From an uncultured Collinsella sp. (GTDB lineage: Bacteria; Actinomycetota; Coriobacteriia; Coriobacteriales; Coriobacteriaceae): a stretch of 43,432 bases of DNA. Position numbers and translations under genes: made by a program. This document shows positions 15,553 through 24,796 of this stretch, piece by piece. Numbering within the stretch: position 1 is the stretch's first letter; every line of letters begins with the position of its first letter. The notes under the pieces were generated by a model that made no database searches, was not told where the DNA came from, and worked only from the letters and a program-made list of their open reading frames with translations. The stretch covers positions 1-43,432 of the forward strand of contig CABUUG010000002.1 of the NCBI GenBank assembly GCA_902494605.1, written 5' to 3'.

Positions 15553-17853
15553 TTACTCGGCAGCGGCCTTGAACTTGTTGTAGTTGATCAGGCAGCCGGC
15601 CTTGACGATGGCGCGCTCCTCAGCCGTCATGTCGGCAATATAGAGCTCAATCTGCTCAACCGCACCGTCGGCGCGCACCACGTAGGCGGCGATGTCCTTC
15701 AGGTCGCCGTCGAGCGCGGCGCGGACACCCGGCACAAAGACGTAATCGCCCACCTCAAAGTTGGGCTCGGCCTCCATCTGGAAGGGCACCATGCCCCAGT
15801 TCATCACGTTGGAGCGATAGCGCTTGGTGGCGTACTCGTGGACGATGTTTGCCAGACCGCCAATTACGCGCTGGCAGCTCGCAGCCTGCTCGCGGGCAGA
15901 ACCGTCACCGGGCTTCTTGGCATAGAGCATGGAGCCGTACTCGGTCGCCTTGGCATCTGCCGCGACGCCCGCGCCGGCCAGCGCCTCAAACACGCCCGCA
16001 AGCTCGGCATCGAGCGCCACCAGGTCGCCCGCGGCCTCGCCGGCAACGCGGCGCTTCTCCACGGCGTCGACCTCCTTGGAACGACCCACGTAGGCCGGGT
16101 CGCGACGGCTGAGCGTAAACTCGGCCAGGCCCAGCGGGTTGGAGCGGAAGGAGCTCGTCTCGCCCGAAGGAATGAGCTCGTCAGTCGTGGTGACCGGGTC
16201 CATGATCTTGGAGCAAACCTTGAGCAGAATGTCGTCGCCGAGGGGCTCCATCGCGGGCCACGGCTTGATGTTGGGGCCCTCGACCAGCTCGTCGGCGGGC
16301 TCAGCCTTGCCAAAGCCCCAGTACACGCGCTTTTTGTACGGCGCGTCGTCAAAGGTGTACTCGCAGGCCTCGTCCCAAGTCTCCTCGGGCAGGTCGGTCG
16401 CCGGCGTCAGGACGCCGCCGTTGGCAGCCGTCGCCGCAATGGAACGGGCATCCATCAGGGCCACGGCGCTCAGCTGGCCATTACCCGGCTTGGAACCCTC
16501 GCGGTTGGGGAAGTTGCGCGTGGTGTGGCGGATGGACAGGCCGTTGTTGGCAGGCGTGTCGCCGGCGCCGAAGCACGGGCCGCAGAATGCCGTGCGCACG
16601 ATTGCGCCGGCCTCCATGAGGTCGTAGATGTAGCCGCGGCGTGTAAGCTCGAGCGCCACGGGCTGGCTCGTGGGATAGACCGACAGCGAGAACTCGCCGC
16701 AGCCGGTGTTGGCGCCCTTGAGCACGCGGGCAGCCTGGACCACGGAGTCGTAGTTGCCGCCCGAGCAGCCGGCGATAACGCCCTGTTGCACGTGCAGCTT
16801 GCCGTCGACGATCTTGTCGAGCAGGCTAAAGTGCGTCTTGCCCTCACCGATCTTGGCGGCCTCAAGCTCCACCTCGTGAAGGATGTCCTCGAGGTTTTCG
16901 TTGAGCTCGTCGATCTCAAAGCCGTTGGAGGGATGGAATGGCAGCGCGATCATGGGCTTGATGCTCGACAGGTCGACCTCGACGCAGCCGTCGTAGTAGG
17001 CGACATCGGCGGGCTTGAGCTCGCGGTAGTCGTCCCCGCGGCCGTGCATGGTCAAAAACGCGTGCGTGTCCTCGTCGGTGGCCCAGATGCTCGACAGGCA
17101 GGTGGTCTCGGTGGTCATAACGTCGACGCCGTTGCGGTAGTCGGTCGTCATGCTCGCGATGCCGGGGCCCACGAACTCCATGACCTTATTCTTGACGTAG
17201 CCCTTGGCAAAGACGGCCTTGATGATGGCGAGCGCCACATCGTGCGGACCGACGCCGGGGCGCGGGGCGCCCGTGAGGTAGATGGCGACAACGCCGGGAT
17301 AGGCAACATCGTAGGTGTCACGCAGCAGCTGCTTTGCCAGCTCGCCGCCGCCCTCGCCCACGGCCATGGTGCCCAGGGCACCGTAGCGGGTGTGCGAGTC
17401 GGAGCCCAAGATCATCTTGCCGCAACCGGCGAAGTTCTCACGCATAAAGGAATGGATGACGGCGATGTGCGGCGGGACGAAGATGCCGCCGTACTTCTTG
17501 GCCGCTGAAAGGCCAAAGACGTGGTCGTCCTCGTTGATGGTGCCGCCCACGGCGCACAGCGAGTTATGGCAGTTGGTGAGCACGTAGGGCAGCGGGAACT
17601 GCTCCATGCCCGAGGCGCGCGCCGTCTGGATGATGCCGACAAAGGTGATGTCGTGGCTCGCCATGGCATCGAAGCGAATCTTGAGCGCCTCGGGGTCGCC
17701 GGACGTGTTGTGTGCTTGAAGGATCGAATACGCGATGGTGCCACGCTTGGCATCCTCGGGCGTCTGCGTAATACCGCGCTCGGCAGCCTCGGCCGCAGGC
17801 ACAACCTCGCTGCCGCCGCGCAGGTAGATGCCGTCCTCGTACAGCTTAACCAT
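15553..17853 (-). CDS. Aconitase-family hydratase (YbhJ-like)
   Basis: A 4Fe-4S hydro-lyase of the aconitase superfamily, 766 residues. The cluster cysteines are in AGCSGGNYDS and FCGPCFGAGDT. Other family motifs are GSDSHTRYGALGTMAVGEGGGELA and the final swivel domain with RSNVMNWGMVPF. It is closer in layout to the uncharacterised hydratase YbhJ than to classic AcnA/AcnB, so citrate isomerisation should not be assumed. The start is the ATG at 17853, five bases after GGGAG. The gene stands alone, with long palindromes on both sides. Confidence 0.85.
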   Translation of the reverse strand: MVKLYEDGIYLRGGSEVVPAAEAAERGITQTPEDAKRGTIAYSILQAHNTSGDPEALKIRFDAMASHDITFVGIIQTARASGMEQFPLPYVLTNCHNSLCAVGGTINEDDHVFGLSAAKKYGGIFVPPHIAVIHSFMRENFAGCGKMILGSDSHTRYGALGTMAVGEGGGELAKQLLRDTYDVAYPGVVAIYLTGAPRPGVGPHDVALAIIKAVFAKGYVKNKVMEFVGPGIASMTTDYRNGVDVMTTETTCLSSIWATDEDTHAFLTMHGRGDDYRELKPADVAYYDGCVEVDLSSIKPMIALPFHPSNGFEIDELNENLEDILHEVELEAAKIGEGKTHFSLLDKIVDGKLHVQQGVIAGCSGGNYDSVVQAARVLKGANTGCGEFSLSVYPTSQPVALELTRRGYIYDLMEAGAIVRTAFCGPCFGAGDTPANNGLSIRHTTRNFPNREGSKPGNGQLSAVALMDARSIAATAANGGVLTPATDLPEETWDEACEYTFDDAPYKKRVYWGFGKAEPADELVEGPNIKPWPAMEPLGDDILLKVCSKIMDPVTTTDELIPSGETSSFRSNPLGLAEFTLSRRDPAYVGRSKEVDAVEKRRVAGEAAGDLVALDAELAGVFEALAGAGVAADAKATEYGSMLYAKKPGDGSAREQAASCQRVIGGLANIVHEYATKRYRSNVMNWGMVPFQMEAEPNFEVGDYVFVPGVRAALDGDLKDIAAYVVRADGAVEQIELYIADMTAEERAIVKAGCLINYNKFKAAAE

Positions 17854-18000
17854 ACTGTCTCCCACTCTGCCCGAAAGGCTCGGGCGCATAGCATACATTC
17901 GTTCAATATCGTGCCATAGAACGGTTGCGAGTGGGTTGCGAATCTACACGTTCACTTTATCTCGGTAAAGTAAGGGACGAGCCCGGCGAGGGCCGGCAAA

Positions 18001-18087
18001 ATGATCCCTTGGGGACGGAGGAAAACGGATCACTGGGTCAGGTCGACCCCCTCAGTGATCCGTTTTCCTCCGTCCCCAAGGGATCAT
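18001..18087. repeat. 35-bp perfect palindrome with GGGGAC core
   Basis: Arms at 18001-18035 and 18053-18087 are perfectly complementary over 35 bp. The 17-base loop contains the palindrome GGTCGACC. It is the longest perfect inverted repeat in the window. It lies between the hydratase start and the end of hspR, so it may also terminate the heat-shock operon, although no T-tract follows. Confidence 0.93.
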
Positions 18088-18126
18088 GAAGTTGAATGCC
18101 AGATTGCCCGAATGCATCCCGCGTAA

Positions 18127-18543
18127 CTACAAATCGGTTCCCGCGCCCAGCAGCTTGCGCATGACCTGTTCGGGGTTGACCGAGCCGTCGCGCGGGGCCA
18201 GGGCGGTGATCTTCTTCTGCATCTTGTACTCGTGCAGCTCGTCCTCGAGCTGGCGCACGCGAGCGCGGAGCTTTTCGTTCTCGCGCTCGCGCTCCTCGGC
18301 GCGCTCCTTCATATCAAGGATGCGCACCACGCCGGCAAGGTTGATGCCCTCGTCGGTCAGCTGGTTGATGAGCTCCAGGCGCTCGATATCGGCACGCGAA
18401 TACAGACGCGTGTTGCCGCCCGAGCGCTGGGGGTTCACCAGGCCCTTGGACTCGTAGACGCGCAGAGTCTGCGGATGCATGCCGGTCAGCTCGGCCGCCA
18501 CGCTGATCATGTACAGCGGTTTGTTCCTATTGTCCTCGGCCAT
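18127..18543 (-). CDS. hspR: Heat-shock repressor HspR (MerR family)
   Basis: A DNA-binding repressor of 138 residues. The MerR-type helix-turn-helix reads YMISVAAELTGMHPQTLRVYESKGLVNPQRSGGNTRLYS (about 11-49, described in two parts: the first helices to LTGMH, then the wing with GGNTRLYS). A Glu/Arg-rich coiled coil (about 75-110) follows. In actinobacteria HspR represses dnaK and clpB with DnaK as corepressor, giving feedback on free chaperone. It is the last gene of dnaK-grpE-dnaJ-hspR, 72 bases after dnaJ. This position and the shared elements before dnaK and clpB fit that model. Confidence 0.93.
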   Translation of the reverse strand: MAEDNRNKPLYMISVAAELTGMHPQTLRVYESKGLVNPQRSGGNTRLYSRADIERLELINQLTDEGINLAGVVRILDMKERAEERERENEKLRARVRQLEDELHEYKMQKKITALAPRDGSVNPEQVMRKLLGAGTDL

Positions 18544-18615
18544 GCTACCTGACCCCTTTCCGTCTCGTTATCGTCCATCATAAGCCCGCGGGCGCGGGCG
18601 TGCGCCACAACCGCC

Positions 18616-19575
18616 CTAGTACGTCGCCTTGTAACGGTTGACTTTCTCGCGGTAGTCGCGCGTGTCGGCCTCGCGCAGCTTGGTCATGGCATCGCGCTCG
18701 TCGTCGGACAGGTTCGTGGGGACCTGCACCTTGATCTCGACAAGCAGCGCGCCTGTGCGGCCACGGTGCTTAACATCGGGCGCGCCCATCTCCTTAAAGC
18801 GGAACTTTTTGCCCGTCTGGGTGCCCGCCGGTACCTTCAGACGAACCGTCGCCCCGCCGGGCGTGGGCACGTCCACCGTGCAGCCGAGCGCCGCCTCGTA
18901 GACCGAGACCGGTACCTCCATGGTCACGTCGGCGCCTTTGCGCTTAAACAGCGGGTGCTCCTCCACGTGCGTGGTCACGACCAGGTCGCCGCGCTCGCCG
19001 CCGGCAACGCCGTACTCGCCGCGACGCTTGTAGCGCAGCTTGCCGCCGTCGACCGCGCCCGCAGGCACCGAGACCGTAATGGTCTGCTGCTCGCCTGTTG
19101 AGGGAATGCGGTAGGTAACCTTGTGCGTCACGCCGCGGAACGCGTCCTCGGCCGTCACATCGACGGTCAGCGACAGGTCGCCGCCCTTGCGAGCACGGCT
19201 GCGGCCCGCTCCGGCATTACCCGCGGCCCCGGCAAAGCCCGAGCCCCAATCGCTGCCCCAGGCGCCGTTGCCGCTAAAGATGCTGTCGAAGATATCGCCC
19301 CAGCCGCTCGCGCCGGCACCGGCGCCGTAGCCACCGCTATACGCGCCGCCCGCGCCCGGCATGCCGCCAAACATGAGCATCTGGTCGTACTCTTTGCGCT
19401 TCTTCTCGTCCGAAAGCGTCTCGTAGGCCTCGCTAATCTCCTTGAACTTGGCCTCGTCGCCGCCGGCATCGGGGTGATATTTTTGCGCGAGCTTGCGAAA
19501 CGCGCTCTTAATCTCTTTGTCGGAGGCGCTCTTGGATACGCCCAGGATGTCATAGAAGGTTTTGCCTGCAGCCAT
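18616..19575 (-). CDS. dnaJ: DnaJ-family co-chaperone without zinc finger (CbpA-like)
   Basis: An Hsp40 of 319 residues that stimulates DnaK ATPase and delivers clients. It has the J-domain with the HPD triad in QKYHPDAGGDEAKF (about 5-70), a Gly-rich linker (about 75-130), then two C-terminal beta domains. The CxxCxGxG zinc-finger repeats of classical DnaJ are absent, and only one cysteine is present in the C-terminal domains. It is therefore a class B, CbpA-type protein, even though it sits in the operon slot of DnaJ. The start ATG at 19575 follows AGGAGAG. An upstream start at 19608 lacks a better ribosome site. Confidence 0.92.
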   Translation of the reverse strand: MAAGKTFYDILGVSKSASDKEIKSAFRKLAQKYHPDAGGDEAKFKEISEAYETLSDEKKRKEYDQMLMFGGMPGAGGAYSGGYGAGAGASGWGDIFDSIFSGNGAWGSDWGSGFAGAAGNAGAGRSRARKGGDLSLTVDVTAEDAFRGVTHKVTYRIPSTGEQQTITVSVPAGAVDGGKLRYKRRGEYGVAGGERGDLVVTTHVEEHPLFKRKGADVTMEVPVSVYEAALGCTVDVPTPGGATVRLKVPAGTQTGKKFRFKEMGAPDVKHRGRTGALLVEIKVQVPTNLSDDERDAMTKLREADTRDYREKVNRYKATY

Positions 19576-19648
19576 CGTAGCTCCTCTCCTGTTACGTCCG
19601 CCGTCCATGCAGACGACGGCTCATGCTTTCATATGGCACTAGGCCAGA

Positions 19649-19678
19649 AAGGGCCCCGGGTGTTGCCCCGGGGCCCTT
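19649..19678 (-). other. GC hairpin between grpE and dnaJ
   Basis: A perfect 12-bp stem AAGGGCCCCGGG/CCCGGGGCCCTT with a 6-base loop, 6 bases past the grpE stop. Only a weak T-stretch follows on the minus strand, so it may attenuate or process the message, lowering dnaJ/hspR relative to dnaK/grpE. Confidence 0.7.
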
Positions 19679-19683
19679 CTCAA

Positions 19684-20526
19684 TTACTCCTCGGTGCTCT
19701 CGGCCGTATCGGCCGCGGCATCCTCGGGCGCCGCTTCGGGCTCCGGTGCGGGGCGCTTCTCGCCACCGTAGGTCACCGTCACCATCGCGGAGCGCAGGAT
19801 GCGATCCGCCATGCGGTAGCCCTTCTGGTACACGTCGTTGACGGTCTCGTCGTACTGCGATGCGTCCTCGACGCGACCCACAGCCTGATGCTCAAGCGGA
19901 TCAAACGCCTCGCCCTTGGGGTCGATGGGCTCAACGCCCTCGTGCGCAAACACATCGAGCAGCTTGGCATGTACCGCGTCAACGCCATCGACGAACTGCT
20001 TAAAGTCGTCGGAAAGCTCTTGGCTGCGGGCATGGTCGATCGCGCGCTCGATATCGTCAATCACCGGCAACAGCGCGGTGACAAGCTTCTCGGTCGCGCG
20101 CTCGCGCTCGGCAAGGCGCTCGTTGGCGGTGCGGCGACGGAAGTTCTCCCAGTCGGCCTGCAGGCGGGCGGTGCGCTCGGTAGCGTCCTTCGCCTTGTCC
20201 TCGGCGGCCTTCTGAGCCTCTGCCGCAGCGTCGAGCTCATTGCGCACGTCGGCAAGCTCCTTTTGGGCCTGCTCGAACTTGAGCTTAAAGTCGTTGTCGG
20301 CGGCTTCCTCACCGGCGCGGATAGCAGCTTCCACCATCTCGTCCTCGGTCATCGTCGCCTCCTTGTTGGAATCCTCTACCTGGTTCTCGGCAGCCTCGGC
20401 GGCCGGGGCCTCATTGACCTCGGTATCGTCGACGGCCTCTACGGGAATCTTCACGTCCTTCTCCTCAGAGTCAACGGGGGCGGCGCCAGCGGCAGCCGCC
20501 TCCGTGCGAGCTTTACGGGCGGACAT
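19684..20526 (-). CDS. grpE: Nucleotide exchange factor GrpE
   Basis: A cofactor of 280 residues that releases ADP from DnaK. The N-terminal 75 residues are Ala/Glu/Asp-rich and disordered. A long coiled coil (about 80-150) follows, then the GrpE beta domain with VNDVYQKGYRMADRILRSAMVTV (described in short: GYRMADRILRSAMV). It is longer than most GrpE proteins (about 200) because of the N-terminal and C-terminal acidic extensions. It lies three bases after the dnaK stop, so the two are tightly coupled. Confidence 0.95.
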   Translation of the reverse strand: MSARKARTEAAAAGAAPVDSEEKDVKIPVEAVDDTEVNEAPAAEAAENQVEDSNKEATMTEDEMVEAAIRAGEEAADNDFKLKFEQAQKELADVRNELDAAAEAQKAAEDKAKDATERTARLQADWENFRRRTANERLAERERATEKLVTALLPVIDDIERAIDHARSQELSDDFKQFVDGVDAVHAKLLDVFAHEGVEPIDPKGEAFDPLEHQAVGRVEDASQYDETVNDVYQKGYRMADRILRSAMVTVTYGGEKRPAPEPEAAPEDAAADTAESTEE

Positions 20527-20528
20527 GA

Positions 20529-22421
<1,893 letters not shown>

Positions 22422-22530
22422 TAGAAATTCCCTCTCTCTTTTGCGTTCGCGCCGCCTCGACGGTCTGTCGCGCGGCGCTTCGGCTTGTCTTTCAGGATGT
22501 AGTGTATCCCCTTATGGACCGGAATATACA

Positions 22531-22557
22531 AAATCTAAGTCAATTCATATAAGATTT
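22531..22557 (-). promoter_or_regulatory. Shared heat-shock operator-like element upstream of dnaK
   Basis: Same 27-bp layout as at 14233-14259: AAATCTAAGTC, six variable bases, TATAAGATTT. It lies about 110 bases before the dnaK start. On the minus strand a TATATT (-10-like) sits just downstream, so the element would overlap the -35 region. Confidence 0.72.
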
Positions 22558-22875
22558 CTTATCTCTGAGAGTTTAGGTTCTTAAATGCGCAGGTAGATGC
22601 GCTGATTGAGTTCTCGGCAAATCTATTGAGATCTATGTAGAGTTGACTGAGGTGTGAGCCGGAGCCACATGGAGCGGTCTTGGGGCGACCCCGAGGAAAG
22701 CGCGACCCGTTTTGAGCGTCGATTCCGGGACACGCTTTCCAAAAGCTCGCTCAATCGCTCAATATTACGAGTCACCTTTAGCTAACATTTGCGCAGCTCA
22801 ACGGCCTCACCTGCATGTTTTTTAGTAAGCCGTGGCATACTCGGCGAACGGTATGAAGATGCCGGTCAGAGGGTA

Positions 22876-22903
22876 TTGCAAACGGTCGCTCCCGTGGTAT
22901 GTT
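22876..22903 (+). promoter_or_regulatory. Probable sigma-70-type promoter of the ferredoxin gene
   Basis: TTGCAA (22876-22881), 16 bases, TATGTT (22898-22903). This predicts a start near 22910 and a leader of about 55 bases. Confidence 0.5.
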
Positions 22904-22964
22904 TTTGCCCGAATCAAACCGGCGCGCATCGTCTGTAGCGTCGGTCAACAGAGAGGAAACTACC

Positions 22965-23150
22965 ATGGCTCATCCCGTAATTGATGCCGACGAGTGCATC
23001 GCTTGTGGCGTTTGCGTCGACTCCTGCCCCGCTGGCGTTCTGGAGCTCCAGGACGTCGCTACCGTCGCTGACGAGGACTCCTGCGTCGCCTGTGGCGCTT
23101 GCCAGGACGCTTGCCCCGCTGGCGCGATCACCGAGATCGTCGAGGAGTAA
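22965..23150 (+). CDS. 2[4Fe-4S] ferredoxin
   Basis: A small electron carrier of 61 residues. Two cluster motifs of the classical clostridial type are CIACGVCVDSCPAG (about 12-25) and CVACGACQDACPAG (about 41-54). The protein is acidic, ending EIVEE. It is the likely soluble electron carrier for oxidoreductases in this anaerobe, including possibly the Fe-S protein at 4641-7418 (inference). The start ATG at 22965 follows AGAGAGGAAAC. It is monocistronic, with its own promoter and a strong terminator. Confidence 0.96.
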   Translation: MAHPVIDADECIACGVCVDSCPAGVLELQDVATVADEDSCVACGACQDACPAGAITEIVEE

Positions 23151-23188
23151 CAACTCCCCACTTGCACACTCAAAAGTACACCGTGCAC

Positions 23189-23230
23189 AAAAAAGGAGGC
23201 CTCCGCATCGCCGCGGAGGCCTCCTTTTTT
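23189..23230 (+). terminator. Rho-independent terminator of the ferredoxin gene
   Basis: The stem GGAGGCCTCCGC/GCGGAGGCCTCC with a 6-base loop is flanked by an A-run upstream and a T-run of six downstream. It is symmetrical and should work in both directions. Confidence 0.93.
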
Positions 23231-23269
23231 GTACGGATAGCTAATTTAGCACCGTCGCAGGTTGAGCCC

Positions 23270-23388
23270 ACGTCAGCGAAAACGTCCCTAAGCGAGCAAG
23301 GTGACGTGAAAGAGGAGGGAAGCGTACTTTGGTACGCGACCGACGATTGAACGTCAGATTGCCGCTTAGGGGCGTTTGCAGCGTCGGC
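23270..23388. repeat. Composite hairpin region beyond niaR
   Basis: Imperfect outer arms (around 23271-23294 and 23362-23387, sharing CCTAAGCG/CGCTTAGG) enclose two small perfect hairpins, GCGTAC-TTTG-GTACGC (23322-23337) and GACG-ATTGAA-CGTC. It may be a degenerate intergenic repeat or a structured 3' end. No copy is visible elsewhere in the window. Confidence 0.45.
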
Positions 23389-23933
23389 TAAGAGAGATCG
23401 TCTTCGTAGGGCATCAGGTCTGCCAGATAGCCCTTCTCCTTGAGCATGGCCTCGATCTCGTCGAGGGTTTGCTCGTCCTCTGCCGCAATGCGATGGAAGT
23501 GATAGCCGCTCGTCACCGTTAGGAGCGGAAAACTCTTTCCGCTCTCGATATCGTGCAGGTAGCGCTCAACATCTCGACGATTGCGAATGTCCAGGTCGGC
23601 CGTGATCTTACCGTACACGCGGTGATTGACGATCACGTTGAGCACAGCGCCGCCGGCGTCGACGATACTCGTGAGCTCATCGCCTGCCTGCTCAACGCTG
23701 TGGCGAACCTTGACCAAGCGCGTGGGCACGGCGGGGCTGCTGGGGGCCTCCTGCAGCACATAACCACGGTTGGTGGCCACGACATCGTGCCCATCGGCAC
23801 GCAGCAGGGCAATATCCTGAACTACGATCTGACGGCTCACGCCAACCTCGCGGGCAAGTGCGCTGCCCGAAACGGGCTCCTTGGCCACCTCGAGCACGTC
23901 CATGATGGCACGGCGACGCTCGCGGGCGTTCAT
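23388..23933 (-). CDS. niaR: NAD biosynthesis regulator NiaR (HTH + 3H domain)
   Basis: A nicotinate-responsive transcriptional repressor of 181 residues. The N-terminal winged helix (about 5-55, SGSALAREVGVSRQIVVQDI) is followed by the 3H domain, whose three conserved histidine motifs are visible: KVRHSVEQ, VNHRVYGKI and GYHFHRIAAED. Family members repress niacin uptake and NAD synthesis genes when nicotinic acid is present. Its ATG overlaps the nadC stop by one base, so it is translated with the operon and is probably autoregulated through the palindrome at 27297-27340. Confidence 0.92.
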   Translation of the reverse strand: MNARERRRAIMDVLEVAKEPVSGSALAREVGVSRQIVVQDIALLRADGHDVVATNRGYVLQEAPSSPAVPTRLVKVRHSVEQAGDELTSIVDAGGAVLNVIVNHRVYGKITADLDIRNRRDVERYLHDIESGKSFPLLTVTSGYHFHRIAAEDEQTLDEIEAMLKEKGYLADLMPYEDDLS

Positions 23934-24793
23934 TATTTACCGTCCAGCAGACGCAGGTGCTTGAGCGAGAGGTCGAGAATCGGCGCAGAGTGCGTCAGCG
24001 CCCCCGAGCTAATAAAGTCAACGCCCAGGTCGGCGAGCGCGCGGATATTGCTGGCGTCCACGTTGCCCGAGCACTCGGTCTTGGCGCGGCCGGCGATAAG
24101 CTCAATCGCGGCAGCCATGTCGTCGTGGGTCATGTTGTCGAACATGATGATATCGGCGCCGGCCTCCACGGCCTCGCGCACCATATCCAGGTTCTCGCAC
24201 TCAATCTCGACCGTCGTGGTAAACGATGCATGGGCGCGCGCCATCTCGATCGCACGCGTCACGCCGCCGGCGGCATCGATGTGGTTGTCCTTGAGCATGA
24301 CGGCCGTCGACAGGTTGTAACGGTGGTTGCTGCCACCGCCGATCTCGACCGCGGCCTTCTCGAAGACGCGCATGCCCGGCGTGGTCTTGCGCGTATCGAC
24401 AAGCACGGTCTTAGTACCCTCGAGCACTGCAGCCATCTGGTGTGTATAGGTAGCGATGCCGCTCATGCGCTGCAGGTAGTTGAGCGCCACGCGCTCGCCC
24501 GAAAGCAGCACGCGCGCATCGCCGCGCACCTGGCCCACGCGGTCACCGGCGTGCACCTCGTCACCATCGGCAACATCAAACAGCACCGAGCTCTGCGAAT
24601 CCAGCAGCTCAAAGGTGCGAGCGAACACATCCAGGCCGGCGATGATGCCATCGGCTTTGGCGATGAGCTCCACCGTGGCGGGACGCGCCGTAGGGCACAC
24701 GCTCTCCGTGCTCACGTCCTCAAAGGTAATGTCCTCGCGTAGAGCCTGCAGAATCAGATCATCGACGACGAGCTTCATGGTAATGGGATTCAT
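23933..24793 (-). CDS. nadC: Nicotinate-nucleotide pyrophosphorylase
   Basis: Quinolinate phosphoribosyltransferase, 286 residues. It converts quinolinate and PRPP to nicotinate mononucleotide with release of CO2. Motifs include NYLQRMSGIATYTHQM, VDTRKTTPGMRVFEKAAVEIGGG (in short: DTRKTTPGMR) and the HNRYNLS-like substrate segment NHRYNLSTAVMLKDNH, plus the C-terminal phosphate-binding VDFISSGALTHSAPILDLSL. Normal length. It lies three bases after nadB. Confidence 0.96.
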   Translation of the reverse strand: MNPITMKLVVDDLILQALREDITFEDVSTESVCPTARPATVELIAKADGIIAGLDVFARTFELLDSQSSVLFDVADGDEVHAGDRVGQVRGDARVLLSGERVALNYLQRMSGIATYTHQMAAVLEGTKTVLVDTRKTTPGMRVFEKAAVEIGGGSNHRYNLSTAVMLKDNHIDAAGGVTRAIEMARAHASFTTTVEIECENLDMVREAVEAGADIIMFDNMTHDDMAAAIELIAGRAKTECSGNVDASNIRALADLGVDFISSGALTHSAPILDLSLKHLRLLDGK

Positions 24794-24796
24794 GGT

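Larger units (their letters stand above)
22422..22964. other. Intergenic region between dnaK and the ferredoxin gene
   Basis: A gap of 543 bases with no supportable gene. It contains the dnaK leader (about 100 bases), the shared heat-shock element (22531-22557), an imperfect inverted repeat at 22695-22709/22726-22740 (13 of 15 matching), and the ferredoxin promoter (22876-22903). A short frame on the minus strand here lacks a ribosome site and runs through the promoter. Confidence 0.6.

Noticed and set aside
22778..22966. Minus-strand small frame upstream of the ferredoxin
   Set aside because: It overlaps the ferredoxin promoter and leader, and has no ribosome site or family match.
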